A stretch of DNA of 64,000 nt from Flavobacterium sp. 1 (GCF_002797935.1 NZ_PGER01000001.1:1364001-1428000), one strand, 5' to 3'. Positions 52,901-62,131 are shown, numbered from the stretch's first letter. The notes: generated from the letters alone by a model not told the origin. Translations and numbers: made by a program.

Positions 52901-53080
52901 CTGGGCGCCGCTTCTACAAGCAGAATTGGAATGGGAGTTGTAATCGTAGGAGGAACAATTTTCTCATTGGCATTGACCCTTTTTGTAATTCCAGCTATTT
53001 ATTTAATGTGGTCTAAGGCTAGAAAACATTATCCTGAATTTGATCATATTGAAGAATATGAAAGAGACAGCAAATCGTAG
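49982..53080 (+). CDS. RND efflux pump permease (HAE1/AcrB-like)
   Basis: Proton-driven inner-membrane multidrug pump, 1032 residues, family length. The start SLSTTSIRRPVLTIVLNLLIILFG is typical. Twelve helices in two halves separate two large periplasmic loops. The proton-relay Asp pair is Asp401-Asp402 in ATGLVVDDGIVVTENIF (helix 4). GQFESFIDPFIIILTVPMAVAGAL and LVTKNGILIVEFANQL are the matching second-half motifs with the essential Lys. The substrate range is not readable. The third gene downstream is a TolC homologue, giving a complete tripartite system. Confidence 0.96.
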   Translation: MSLSTTSIRRPVLTIVLNLLIILFGFIGYSFLGVREFPSIDPAQVSIRTNYTGANSDIIESQITEPLEKAVNAIDGIRNITSSSNQGSSNITIEFNLDKDLESAANDVRDKVSQAIRSLPQDIDAPPVVSKADADSESIISMTVQSDTRSSLELSDYAENVISQRLETIPGVSGVQIWGQKRYAMRLWIDPSKLSAYGCTVAEVRAALNAQNVELPSGKLTGNNTELTVKTIGNLSKPEEFNNIIIRTDGDKIVRFSDVGNASLGPENIETQLSQSGLPMIGLAIVPMPGANYLDISKEFYKKYAALKKDLPKDIKLNIALDNTIFVKKSVLEVAETLGISILLVIIIIYLFFRDWAIAFRPLIDIPVSLIATFFIMWLFGFSINVLTLLAIVLATGLVVDDGIVVTENIFKKVEEGMSPIEAAIKGSNEIFYAVISISVTLAAVFLPVIFLEGFVGRLFREFGVVIGAAVLISAFVSLTLTPMLNAYLMKGGEQKKSKFYIKTEPFFEKLNSGYADSLKRFMDKKWISFPILIICFALIYLFFTILPKETAPYDDRSAVTMRMTTPEGSSYEYTDRFMQEISKLVDDSIPEKKVSLVITAPGFGSSATNTGFIRLSLKGPDERKKSQKDIADQLSKWIKKYPDAKTAVLQQATIAVNRRGGLPIQYIIQAPNFEKLREKIPLFMDEVGKSDVFSTTDVNLKFNKPEINVSIDRAKAESLGISIMDIAQTLQLSLSGQRFGYFIKNGKQYQVIGQFDQKDRSKPLDLTSMFVKNNKGELIQMDNVVNVEEQSNPPQLFHNNRYMSATVSAGLAPGKSISDGIDVMNEIKAKVLDDSFTTDLGGESRDFVESSSNTSFAFGLALLLIFLILAGQFESFIDPFIIILTVPMAVAGALFSLWLFNQTWNIFSQIGTVMLIGLVTKNGILIVEFANQLREQGKPKLEAILEASEARLRPILMTSLAIALGALPIAMSLGAASTSRIGMGVVIVGGTIFSLALTLFVIPAIYLMWSKARKHYPEFDHIEEYERDSKS

Positions 53081-53154
53081 ATTCTTATTTTTGAAACAAA
53101 TAGTTAAAGTTGTGAATGTTTTTAAAAATTAATTTACAGCCAATAATTTATCAC

Positions 53155-54465
53155 ATGAAAACTAAAAACATATTAAAAAGTCTAGTTTTATTTTTGTTAT
53201 GCATCGCAAAAACGAGTGCACAAGAAGTGCTAACTCTTGAGGACGCGATAAAAATAGCTTTAGAAAACAATTTTGAAATTAAAATTGCCAAAAACAATTT
53301 AAAAATAAATGAAACCAACGTAGCCATTGGAAACGCTGGAATGCTGCCTAGTGCAACAGCTTCTGTTGTGGATGATAACAGTATTAAAAATTCTTCTCAA
53401 ACCCGCCAAGACGGCACTACGACCTCGTTGGATAATGCCAAAAATAATAGTTTAAATTATGGTGTCTCTTTGAATTGGACGATTTTTGACGGAATGAGAA
53501 TGTTCGCCAAATATGATCAATTAAAGGAATTGCAAAATATGGGCGATGCGCAACTAAAATGGACTATCATTAATAAAGTCAGCAGCGTAAATTCGGTTTA
53601 TTATGATTTGATACAAGAACAGCAAAAATTATCTGATTTGGATTCCACCATTGTTATTTCCCAAAAAAGGCTTGAGTTTACCAAAAACCGCTATACGATT
53701 GGAAAAAATTCTAAGCTCGATGTTTTAAATGCGCAAGTAGATTTAAATACCGATCTTGGAAATTTGGTTAAAGAAAAACAAGCTTATTCTAATGCAAAAA
53801 CGCTTTTGAACCAAATTTTGGCTCGGGATCTGAAAACAGATTTTGTAGTTTCGGATAAAATTAATGTAGACCGAAAATTGCAGCTGGACGCTTTAATGGC
53901 ATTAGCAGAAAAACAAAATCCTGAATTGGAAATGCAGATAATCAATAAAAAAGTAGCCGAATTAGAATTGAAACAAATCAAAGGAGACCGCTACCCTACT
54001 ATTAAGCTTAATACGGGTTACAATTTCAGTGATTCGCATTCGAGTCTTGGTTTTACTTCTGAATCTTCTGCACATGGTTTAAATTATGGTTTTTCTGCCT
54101 CTTTGAATTTGTTTGATGGAGATGCACAAAACAGAAATGAAAAAATTGCCAAAATGCAGATTGACAACTCAAAATTAGCAATAGATCAGCAGTTGATTCA
54201 ATTGAGAAGTAATTTGATAGTCGCTTATCAGGTGTATTTGACTAATTTAGATTTGATTGATCTGGAAGTAAACAATACGGCTATTTCAAAGCAAAATCTT
54301 GAGATTACTGGCGAAAAATTCAAAATTGGAACTATTACTTCTGTAGAATTTAGAGCTGCACAATTAAATTATATCAATTCTAGAATCCGCTTAAGCGACG
54401 CACAATTTCAAGCCAAATTATCCGAAATAACATTGAGAGAATTAGCTGGTAATCTTAATTTTTAA
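53155..54465 (+). CDS. TolC-family outer-membrane efflux protein
   Basis: Outer-membrane channel of the pump, 436 residues with a signal peptide (MKTKNILKSLVLFLLC...SAQEV). The paired helical repeats are visible: LTLEDAIKIALENNFEIKIAKNNLKI and SLNLFDGDAQNRNEKIAKMQIDNSKLAI, with RYTIGKNSKLDVLNAQVDLN and KFKIGTITSVEFRAAQLNYI as the matching repeat ends. The ATG at 53155 gives a proper signal peptide; an upstream ATG (53116) would add 13 residues. It follows the pump gene by 74 nt. Confidence 0.94.
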   Translation: MKTKNILKSLVLFLLCIAKTSAQEVLTLEDAIKIALENNFEIKIAKNNLKINETNVAIGNAGMLPSATASVVDDNSIKNSSQTRQDGTTTSLDNAKNNSLNYGVSLNWTIFDGMRMFAKYDQLKELQNMGDAQLKWTIINKVSSVNSVYYDLIQEQQKLSDLDSTIVISQKRLEFTKNRYTIGKNSKLDVLNAQVDLNTDLGNLVKEKQAYSNAKTLLNQILARDLKTDFVVSDKINVDRKLQLDALMALAEKQNPELEMQIINKKVAELELKQIKGDRYPTIKLNTGYNFSDSHSSLGFTSESSAHGLNYGFSASLNLFDGDAQNRNEKIAKMQIDNSKLAIDQQLIQLRSNLIVAYQVYLTNLDLIDLEVNNTAISKQNLEITGEKFKIGTITSVEFRAAQLNYINSRIRLSDAQFQAKLSEITLRELAGNLNF

Positions 54466-54490
54466 TTATTTTTGGAACTAAAAAAACAGA

Positions 54491-55354
54491 ATGATATCAT
54501 ATAATCCCAAAATTTGGTTCGCGTACATTTTTCGTTTTCATAAATCAGATTCTTTTAAAGAGCTATTCCCTATCCTGTTTATAATTGCTGCTTATTCTGG
54601 AATTATTGCTTATTTGGAAATGGAATATTTCAAATTAGACGAAAACAGTCATGTCAGAAATCTTTCTGTTATTCATACCACATTAGGTTTTGTAATCTCT
54701 TTATTATTGGCATATCGAATCAATTCTGCTTATGATCGTTGGTGGGAAGGACGCAAATTATGGGGCGCTTTAGTAAATAATAGCCGTAATCTTGCCATCA
54801 AACTTTCGGTTATATTGAAAGATGAAAAGGATTTGGCTTATTTCCGAAAATTAATTCCTAGTTACGCTTCAATGTTAAACAAGCATTTGAAAGACGAAGA
54901 AACGAGCATGCAATTGTTTGAGGATGTCGATTTAGCCTTAGATCACCACAAACACAGACCCAATCAAATTGCTAAAATGCTGTTCCAAAAAATTAATGAT
55001 TTGTATATTTCTCATAAAATAACCGGAGATCAATTAATTATTTTAAATAATGAAATACAATCATTTACTGATATTTGCGGTGCTTGCGAGCGTATCAAAA
55101 ACACGCCAATCCCCTATTCATACAGTACTTTTATTAAAAAATTCATTTTTATCTTTGTCTTGACCTTGCCGTATGCATATTCTTTCACTTTGGGATATTA
55201 TGTAATTCCTGTGGTGTCTTTTATTTTTTATGTATTGGCAAGTATCGAAATAATTTCTGAAGAAATTGAAGAACCATTTGGTTACGATGACAACGACTTA
55301 CCAATAACAAAAATCACTCAAAACATAAAAAGGCATATAGAGGAAATTTTATAA
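54491..55354 (+). CDS. Bestrophin-family chloride channel-like protein
   Basis: A 287-residue membrane protein of the bestrophin (UPF0187) family, ion channels in the inner membrane. The core SVIHTTLGFVISLLLAYRINSAYDRWWEGRKLWGALVNNSRNL is highly typical; CERIKNTPIPYSYSTFIKKFIFIFVLTLPYAYSF forms the later helices, and the C-terminus ends EIEEPFGYDDNDLPI. Ion selectivity is unknown. It lies 25 nt after tolC and is probably cotranscribed with the efflux operon. Confidence 0.93.
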   Translation: MISYNPKIWFAYIFRFHKSDSFKELFPILFIIAAYSGIIAYLEMEYFKLDENSHVRNLSVIHTTLGFVISLLLAYRINSAYDRWWEGRKLWGALVNNSRNLAIKLSVILKDEKDLAYFRKLIPSYASMLNKHLKDEETSMQLFEDVDLALDHHKHRPNQIAKMLFQKINDLYISHKITGDQLIILNNEIQSFTDICGACERIKNTPIPYSYSTFIKKFIFIFVLTLPYAYSFTLGYYVIPVVSFIFYVLASIEIISEEIEEPFGYDDNDLPITKITQNIKRHIEEIL

Positions 55355-55416
55355 TAGAAAACCTAAGTCCAATTAATTTTTAGGAGCAGAAACATTAGGC
55401 GTTATTAGCTGGCATT

Positions 55417-55487
55417 AGTCCCGCTATTCGTTGCAATCTTGTGAGCCGAACCCCGACTCACAAGGATTTTCACTGCTACCGGGGCTT
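55417..55487 (-). repeat. Structured intergenic element, copy 3
   Basis: On the minus strand it runs from AAGCCCCGGTAGCAG to AACGAATAGCGGGAC. The inner stem is CTTGTGAG/CTCACAAG (55445-55438 against 55464-55457 in plus numbering), where copy 1 has CTTATAAG/CTTATAAG, and the loop keeps GGGGTTCG. It sits in the 370-nt bestrophin/pheT gap. Confidence 0.75.
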
Positions 55488-55589
55488 AAGGGAATTATAT
55501 TGCTACTTTGCTATCATTCACATTATAATCAAGCTCAGATTTTAAAATAAAATTTCTTAGCATAGTTTTAAATTTTGCAACAAACTAAC

Positions 55590-55620
55590 TTTGACCCTCA
55601 AGAAACATTGATTATATTTG
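55590..55620 (+). promoter_or_regulatory. Promoter of pheT
   Basis: TTTG (55590-55593), 19-nt spacer, TATATTTG (55613-55620): a complete Bacteroidota-type promoter. The 5' UTR is about 100 nt and carries an 8-bp inverted repeat, ATCGCCAT (55647-55654) and ATGGCGAT (55682-55689). Confidence 0.72.
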
Positions 55621-55724
55621 CATTCTTGAAAAAAACGTAAAATGAAATCGCCATGATTCAAAAATGTAAATTGTAATTTAGATGGCGATACCATGTTCCA
55701 ATAAAAAACAAATAAAAGCTTAGC

Positions 55725-58145
55725 ATGAAAATATCTTATAACTGGTTAAAACAGTTCATTAAAATAGATTGGAAATCAGAGGAAACATCAGCACTACTTA
55801 CCGATTTAGGACTTGAAGTGGAAATCGTTGAAAAATACCAATCCATAAAAGGAGGATTAGAAGGTATTGTTGTGGGACATGTATTAACTTGTGTACAGCA
55901 TCCTGATGCCGATCGTTTAAAAATTACTACTGTCGATCTTGGAGACGGTACTCCAATACAAATTGTTTGCGGTGCCAGTAATGTTGACGCAGGACAAAAA
56001 GTGCCAGTAGCAACCATTGGAACTGTTTTATATGATAAAGAAGGAAATTCATTTACCATAAAAAAAGGAAAGATTCGCGGACAGGAAAGCCACGGAATGA
56101 TTTGCGCCGAAGATGAATTAGGTTTAGGTGAAGGTCATGACGGAATTATGGTTTTAGACGAATCAATTCCAGCGGGAACATTAGGCGCTACTGTTTTTAA
56201 AATAGAAAATGACGAAGTTTTTGAGATTGGCTTAACGCCAAATCGTGCCGATGCAATGAGTCATTTAGGTACTGCACGTGATTTAAGAGCTGGTTTGATT
56301 CAAACTGGAATTAATGTTGAATTGATTACTCCATCAGTTAGTAATTTTAGAGTTGATAAAAGAACTTTAAAAATAGATGTTGACGTAAAAGATATTCAGC
56401 TTGCTCCGAGATATTGCGGTGTTACTATTTCAGGTCTTACCGTAAAGGAATCACCAGAATGGCTAAAAAACAGATTAAAAGCCATTGGAATCAATCCAAA
56501 AAATAATATTGTAGACGTTACCAATTATGTATTGCATGATTTAGGTCAGCCACTACACGCTTTTGACGCAACTAAAATTAATGGAAAGATTCTTGTGCAG
56601 ACACTTCCTGCTGGAACTAAGTTTACCACTTTAGATGATATCGAAAGAACTTTGCACGAAGAAGATTTAATGATTTGTGACGAAAAAGGGCCCTTATGTA
56701 TTGCGGGAGTTTTTGGAGGAAAAAAATCAGGAGTAACAGAGACTACCACTTCAATTTTCTTAGAAAGCGCTTATTTTAATCCGGTAAGCATTCGTAAATC
56801 TGCCAAAAGACATCAATTGAATACCGATGCTTCTTTTAGATTTGAAAGAGGAATTGACCCAACAATTACTGAATATGCTCTAAAAAGAGCTGCTTTATTG
56901 ATACAAGAAGTAGCAGGTGGTGAAATCACATCCGATATTGTAGATATTTATCAAAAGAAAATTGAAGATTTTGCTGTGTTTTTGAATTTTAATAATGTTT
57001 CCAGAATTATTGGTCAGGAATTGCCAAAAGATACTATCAAGCAAATTTTAGCTTCTTTGGAAATTAAAGTTAATAGTGTTTCTGATGCTGGTTTGGGATT
57101 AACAATTCCTGCTTATCGTGTCGATGTACAAAGAGAAATTGATGTTATCGAGGAAATTTTGAGAGTATATGGATATAATAATATTCTATTCTCCAAAAAA
57201 CTGAATGCGACAGTGTCTAATTCGCCAAGAAACGAAGATTATAAAGTACAAAATACCATTGCAAGCCAATTGAATTCTCAAGGATTTAATGAAATGATGG
57301 CCAATTCATTGACTACTGTTTCCTATGTACAGCTTTCGGAAACCTTAAAAGAAGATTATAATGTAACGATGTTAAATCCGCTGAGCAGTGATTTAGCGAC
57401 AATGCGCCAGTCATTATTATTCTCTGGATTGGAAGCAATATCATATAATATTAATCGCAAGAATGCGGATTTAAAATTATTTGAATTCGGGAAATCGTAT
57501 CATAAATTTCTTTCCGGATACGAGGAAATTAAGCATTTAACATTATTCCAAACAGGAAATAGAAACCAAGAAAGCTGGACAAATGCTCAAAAACCTTCTG
57601 ATTTCTTTTTGTTTAAAGGATATGTTGAGGCTATACTTTCGAGATTGGGAATTTCTAATGCTAAAAGTGTAGCAGTTTCTTCAGATGTATTCTCTGAAGG
57701 GATTGCATTTGGATTAGGAAGTGATACTTTAGTTGAATTTGGTGTTGTTAAGAAATCAATTCTTAAGCATTTCGGAATTAAACAGGAAGTTTTATATGCT
57801 GATTTTAATTGGGCGACAGTTTTAAAACTAATGTCAAGCAAAATTAAATATACTGAAATACCTAAATATCCTGAAGTTCGTAGAGATTTGGCTTTATTAG
57901 TTGATCAAGATGTAACTTATGACACTATTTATACGATTGCGAGAGAAACTGAAAAATCTTTACTAAAAAATGTAAATTTATTTGATGTGTATGAAGGTCA
58001 AAATTTATCAGAAGGCAAAAAATCGTATGCATTGAGTTTTATAATTCAAGATACTACCAAAACACTCGAAGATGCTCAGATAGATAAAATCATGAATAAG
58101 CTTCAAAAGAATTTTGAAACCGAACTTGGAGCAAGTTTGAGATAA
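55725..58145 (+). CDS. pheT: Phenylalanine-tRNA ligase beta subunit
   Basis: Beta chain of the (alpha-beta)2 Phe-tRNA synthetase, 806 residues, full length. The N-terminal tRNA-binding OB fold reads GIVVGHVLTCVQHPDADRLKITTVDLGDG (about 45-75). The B3/B4 editing module (about 215-400) includes GQPLHAFDATKI and RFERGIDP; B5 (about 415-480) follows; the C-terminal FDX-ACB anticodon-binding domain (about 710-806) contains EIPKYPEVRRDLALLVDQDVTY and KSYALSFIIQDTTKTL. pheS is not adjacent. Confidence 0.97.
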   Translation: MKISYNWLKQFIKIDWKSEETSALLTDLGLEVEIVEKYQSIKGGLEGIVVGHVLTCVQHPDADRLKITTVDLGDGTPIQIVCGASNVDAGQKVPVATIGTVLYDKEGNSFTIKKGKIRGQESHGMICAEDELGLGEGHDGIMVLDESIPAGTLGATVFKIENDEVFEIGLTPNRADAMSHLGTARDLRAGLIQTGINVELITPSVSNFRVDKRTLKIDVDVKDIQLAPRYCGVTISGLTVKESPEWLKNRLKAIGINPKNNIVDVTNYVLHDLGQPLHAFDATKINGKILVQTLPAGTKFTTLDDIERTLHEEDLMICDEKGPLCIAGVFGGKKSGVTETTTSIFLESAYFNPVSIRKSAKRHQLNTDASFRFERGIDPTITEYALKRAALLIQEVAGGEITSDIVDIYQKKIEDFAVFLNFNNVSRIIGQELPKDTIKQILASLEIKVNSVSDAGLGLTIPAYRVDVQREIDVIEEILRVYGYNNILFSKKLNATVSNSPRNEDYKVQNTIASQLNSQGFNEMMANSLTTVSYVQLSETLKEDYNVTMLNPLSSDLATMRQSLLFSGLEAISYNINRKNADLKLFEFGKSYHKFLSGYEEIKHLTLFQTGNRNQESWTNAQKPSDFFLFKGYVEAILSRLGISNAKSVAVSSDVFSEGIAFGLGSDTLVEFGVVKKSILKHFGIKQEVLYADFNWATVLKLMSSKIKYTEIPKYPEVRRDLALLVDQDVTYDTIYTIARETEKSLLKNVNLFDVYEGQNLSEGKKSYALSFIIQDTTKTLEDAQIDKIMNKLQKNFETELGASLR

Positions 58146-58188
58146 ATTAGCTGAAACATATAAGTTTTTTAAAATATATTAAAAAGTC

Positions 58189-58227
58189 AAACTCCCAATT
58201 CTTAAATTTAAGAATTGGGAGTTTTTT
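58189..58227 (+). terminator. Terminator of pheT
   Basis: AAACTCCCAATTCTTAAA and its exact reverse complement form an 18-bp stem followed by seven T, 43 nt past the pheT stop. Confidence 0.9.
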
Positions 58228-58331
58228 TATTCTCTTATTTTATTGTGTGTATTAATTAATAAAAAAAGTATTAAATTTATATGAATTAAAAGAAATTTAA
58301 ATTATTTTCTCATCCTTATAAACATTAAATT

Positions 58332-58856
58332 ATGGAAATAAATAGGAGAATAAAAAGTAAAAAATTAAATACAAGAGTTGATTTAACCGCTATGGTCAGC
58401 GTTTCTTTTTTGCTGATTATATTTTTTATGCTTGTTGGCGAATTATCAAAACCAAAAATAATGGCTTTAAGCATGCCTGATAATGGAGATATATCATGTG
58501 GGCCAATTATTTGCTTTAGAGAAAATCGTATCTATACGATTTTGCTAGATGATAATAATAAAATTATAACCTATTTCGGTTTATTGGATTTTCCTCTTCA
58601 AAAGCCAAAGGAATTTAAATATGGTAAAGAAGGAATACGCAAAGAATTATTTTACATTAATAAAAAAGTACATCAATATTATGCCAATATAGGAAAACCT
58701 AAGGTTGGTGTAACAGTAATTATTAAGCCTAGTAAGCAATCTAATTATGGTAATTTGGTTGATATTCTTGATGAAATGGAAATAGCAAATATTGATTCTT
58801 ATTCAATTGTTGATTATCGTACTCCAAAAGAAACAACGTTACTTGCTGAGAAATAA
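58332..58856 (+). CDS. ExbD-like protein lacking the transmembrane Asp
   Basis: A 174-residue single-helix protein of the ExbD/TolR family. The N-terminus is basic, then comes the helix TAMVSVSFLLIIFFMLVGELS (about 19-39) and a periplasmic domain ending PSKQSNYGNLVDILDEMEIANIDSYSIVD, the ExbD C-terminal fold. In proton-conducting ExbD the helix reads P-M/L-V/I-D-V; here position 23 is Ser and the Pro is Ala, so the proton-carrying Asp is missing. No exbB or tonB neighbour exists. Possibly a non-conducting paralogue. It ends before a shared terminator. Confidence 0.82.
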   Translation: MEINRRIKSKKLNTRVDLTAMVSVSFLLIIFFMLVGELSKPKIMALSMPDNGDISCGPIICFRENRIYTILLDDNNKIITYFGLLDFPLQKPKEFKYGKEGIRKELFYINKKVHQYYANIGKPKVGVTVIIKPSKQSNYGNLVDILDEMEIANIDSYSIVDYRTPKETTLLAEK

Positions 58857-58905
58857 TGATTAATTTTTTATGCATTTCTATTTCAGGACTAGACAATTGC
58901 TTGAT

Positions 58906-58941
58906 AAAAAAATCCTAATTCATACGAATTAGGATTTTTTT
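58906..58941. terminator. Bidirectional terminator between the ExbD-like and OmpA-PD40 genes
   Basis: AAAAATCCTAATTC and GAATTAGGATTTTT pair over a 4-nt loop, with A and T runs on either side, in a convergent gap. Confidence 0.88.
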
Positions 58942-58958
58942 GTTTTTAATCAATGTTT

Positions 58959-61154
58959 TTATAAATTTTTAATCACAAACTCACTTCTTCTGTTTAATTC
59001 GTGCTGTTCTTCGTCACACGAATTATCAGGAATGCATTTTACAATTGGAACTGATTCTCCATATCCTTTGGCTTGTATTCTATTTTTAGAAATTCCTTGT
59101 TCCAAAATATAGTCTCTTGTTGCATCGGCTCTATTTTGAGAAAGAGTAGTATTGAATTTTACAGTACCGCGATTATCAGTGTGTGAACCGATTTCTACAA
59201 CCATTTCTGGATATTTTTTCATTAATTCAACAACACGATTTAGAATTTTTTTAGATTCTTTTCGGATGTACCACATGTTGTAATCAAAATAAATTGGATC
59301 CGTTTTAATGATTAATCGGTCCTTATCTTTAACAACATCTTTTTCGGCAACGACTATAGCTGCGGTTCTTTCTTTTTTCTTTGCTTCAGCTAATTCTTTT
59401 TGTTTTTTATCTGCTTCTAGTTTGTCTTTTTTCAATTGTTGGATTGCAGCTAAATCTGCCAATCTTTTTGCTTCAAGAGTGTTAGCATCAGCTATTTTTT
59501 GTTTTTCTAAAACAATTGCATCAGCTTCTCTTTTTTGCTCCAGTGCGACTAATTCAGCAACTTTTAATTGTTGTGCAGCTAATTCTTCTTCCTTTTTAAT
59601 TGTTTCTTGAGATCTAATTTCCATTGAGCCATCATTGGTTTTGTTTCTCTCTTTGGAAATAGTTAGTGATTTTGAATTTTCAGTATAATTTTCTTTGGTT
59701 ACAAATAAAGAATACTTGGATTCACATGCGATAGAAAAATTAAATTTTCCATCGGTAGCAGTTATAGCTTTATCAATGTCTTGATTGTCACTATTTCTTA
59801 ATATGATTTTAGCATTTTCTAAGACAAGATGCGAATCTACATCAGTTATTATACCAGCAATATATTGTTTGCAGTCTTCAATAAGCAATTCTTTGGTTTC
59901 TTTAAAAGAATAAATATCATCTTTCCCTTTTCCTCCTGGTCTATCCGAAGAAAAATAGCCTTCTTTGGAATCTGAGTCAATATAATAAGCAAAATCGTCA
60001 TAACCAGAATTTACAGGAAGTCCAACATTCGACGCTTTAGAATAGGAATTATTGTGAATATCGGATACAAAAATATCCAAAGCTCCATATCCTTCTAGCC
60101 CATTCGAAGAAAAATACAATTGATTGTCTTTCGAAACAAATGGAAACTGCTCTCTTTTGGCTGTATTTATATTTTCTCCTAAATTAGTTGGAACGCCATA
60201 AGTTAAACCGTCGACAGAAACACTAAAAATGTCAAAAGATCCCATTGTTCCTGGCATATCAGAAGCAAAATATAATGTTTTTTCGTCTGGACTTAAAGCA
60301 GGATGTTCTACTGAATATCCAGGACTATTGAATGGCAATGACACAACATTTGTCCATTTATCATTGATTAATTCTGCTCTGAAAATCTGAATGTTTGATA
60401 TTTTGTTTGCATCCTTTCCTCTTTTACCATTATTATAATTGTTTCGAGTAAAATACATCGTTTTGCCGTCTTTTGTAAAAACAGCATTAGATTCATGCAT
60501 AGGCGATTTCAATTCTTTTGAAAAATAGTTCACAATAGAATCCTTTGAATTTATATTTTTCAATGGAATGTTAACTAAATTCAAATAGCCTTCATTGTTC
60601 CATTTATAGGTTTTATCAAATAGATTGGGTTTCTTTTTTACAGCTGCAAATACTAAATTATCACCAAAAATTACTCCCCCAAATTCGGAATTTGGTGTAT
60701 TCAAAGCTAAATTTACAATTTCAAATCTTTCTCCAATTGCAGTAACATTGCTTAAAATTTTGATATCCTTGTCTAATTTTTCGATGGCAGCATTATTATT
60801 TGTAGCTTGATAATAATTTCTCAAAACAGTATTAGCTTCAGTATATTTTCCTCTGGATTTTAATGTTTGTGCATATCTAAAATGAAAATCTTCATTAAGC
60901 TCTGTACTTTCACTTCGGTATAAAATAGAATATTGCGCTTGAGCTTTGTCGTATTGATTGGTATAGTAATAACAATCTCCCAAATTTTGAATTACAGCTT
61001 TACTTTGGTCTTTGATGCTGATTTTTTCATACAAGGGAATAGCTTCACTATAATACGTTTTGTCAAACAAACGATTTGCTCTTTGCAAATCCTGTTGTTG
61101 GGCTTGTACAAATTGGATAGTAAATACAATTAGAATTATATATATTCTTTTCAT
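58959..61154 (-). CDS. OmpA-family protein with TPR, PD40 and regulatory domains
   Basis: Exported protein of 731 residues (signal peptide about 1-18, MKRIYIILIVFTIQFVQA). In order: TPR-like helices (25-125), PD40/WD40-like beta-propeller repeats (about 205-415, for example HPALSPDEKTLYFASDMPG and FPFVSKDNQLYFSSNG), a CarboxypepD_reg sandwich (about 430-510), an Ala/Lys/Glu-rich coiled coil (about 525-605) and an OmpA peptidoglycan-binding domain (610-731: IGSHTDNRG and NRRSEF). Proteins of this build next to PorP/SprF genes are typical of type IX secretion accessory units; the exact role is inferred. Confidence 0.93.
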   Translation of the reverse strand: MKRIYIILIVFTIQFVQAQQQDLQRANRLFDKTYYSEAIPLYEKISIKDQSKAVIQNLGDCYYYTNQYDKAQAQYSILYRSESTELNEDFHFRYAQTLKSRGKYTEANTVLRNYYQATNNNAAIEKLDKDIKILSNVTAIGERFEIVNLALNTPNSEFGGVIFGDNLVFAAVKKKPNLFDKTYKWNNEGYLNLVNIPLKNINSKDSIVNYFSKELKSPMHESNAVFTKDGKTMYFTRNNYNNGKRGKDANKISNIQIFRAELINDKWTNVVSLPFNSPGYSVEHPALSPDEKTLYFASDMPGTMGSFDIFSVSVDGLTYGVPTNLGENINTAKREQFPFVSKDNQLYFSSNGLEGYGALDIFVSDIHNNSYSKASNVGLPVNSGYDDFAYYIDSDSKEGYFSSDRPGGKGKDDIYSFKETKELLIEDCKQYIAGIITDVDSHLVLENAKIILRNSDNQDIDKAITATDGKFNFSIACESKYSLFVTKENYTENSKSLTISKERNKTNDGSMEIRSQETIKKEEELAAQQLKVAELVALEQKREADAIVLEKQKIADANTLEAKRLADLAAIQQLKKDKLEADKKQKELAEAKKKERTAAIVVAEKDVVKDKDRLIIKTDPIYFDYNMWYIRKESKKILNRVVELMKKYPEMVVEIGSHTDNRGTVKFNTTLSQNRADATRDYILEQGISKNRIQAKGYGESVPIVKCIPDNSCDEEQHELNRRSEFVIKNL

Positions 61155-61164
61155 CTTTTTGCTT

Positions 61165-62103
61165 TTAGAAAAACCTAGGCGATTTATTATATCCTTTACC
61201 TAATAAATTCAAATTATACAATAGTACTATTTCATGTGAGCCCGAATTAAACTGACTAAGATTTGAAATAGTATAATCATAAGAATAACCAATTCTAAAA
61301 TTAGGAGTTACATTTATATTCATTAATACACTTACTGCATCGCCAATTCGATAAGCTGCTCCAAGTTCGAACTTTTCATTATACAATACATTCGCAGTTA
61401 AATCTATAGAGACAGGCGCTCCTTCTAAAAATATTGCCATTGCTGCTGGTTTTAATTTAAATGTGTCATTGATATCAAAAACATAGCCCCCTGTTAAATA
61501 GCCATGAACTCTATGAGTTCCAAAAGAATTAATTTGATTGTTAGACGATCCAACATGTTCAGCAGTAAGAATATTTGGAACAGATAGTCCTACATAATAA
61601 TTATCTGTAAAGTAATAAACTCCTGCTCCAATATTAGGCATGGTTTGATTTGTGTTTTCTGCAAATGCTAAATCTGTAGAAACATCCCCGCTATTTAATT
61701 GAAAACCATTAAAATTTGTACTTATTGACGAGAATCCTGCTTTAACTCCAAAGGAAAGTTTTTGTGTTTCATTCAACTGAAGAATATAGGCAAGATCAGC
61801 AAATAAATTGATTTCTTTTTTGGCACCATCTCCGATATCATCTGAAATTAAAGATAAACCTGTTTCAATTTTATCATTGATAGGTGTATGTGCAAATAAG
61901 GTCATCGTTTTTGGAGTTCCTTTAATTCCAGCCCATTGATAACGATACAAACTCCCTAAATTTAGGATTGCTGGTGTGTCTGTTGCATAAGCAGGATTTA
62001 TTACACTCATATTGTACATGTACTGTGTGAAATGAGGGTCTTGCTGAGCGCTTGCCTTTAGTATGGAAAGGAAAAAAAACACAAAAAGTATTAATTTCTT
62101 CAT
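61165..62103 (-). CDS. PorP/SprF-family type IX secretion membrane protein
   Basis: A 312-residue outer-membrane beta-barrel protein with signal peptide (1-19, cut near ASAQQDP). QDPHFTQYMYNMSVINPAYA at the mature N-terminus is the family signature, followed by LGSLYRYQWAGIKGTPKTMTLFAHTPI. PorP/SprF proteins are needed for surface attachment of particular T9SS cargo, usually the one encoded next door. It lies 28 nt downstream of the large cargo gene and 10 nt upstream of the OmpA-PD40 gene, so all three look cotranscribed. Confidence 0.95.
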   Translation of the reverse strand: MKKLILFVFFFLSILKASAQQDPHFTQYMYNMSVINPAYATDTPAILNLGSLYRYQWAGIKGTPKTMTLFAHTPINDKIETGLSLISDDIGDGAKKEINLFADLAYILQLNETQKLSFGVKAGFSSISTNFNGFQLNSGDVSTDLAFAENTNQTMPNIGAGVYYFTDNYYVGLSVPNILTAEHVGSSNNQINSFGTHRVHGYLTGGYVFDINDTFKLKPAAMAIFLEGAPVSIDLTANVLYNEKFELGAAYRIGDAVSVLMNINVTPNFRIGYSYDYTISNLSQFNSGSHEIVLLYNLNLLGKGYNKSPRFF

Positions 62104-62131
62104 TAGAATAAATTTAATAGTAAAAAAAGAA

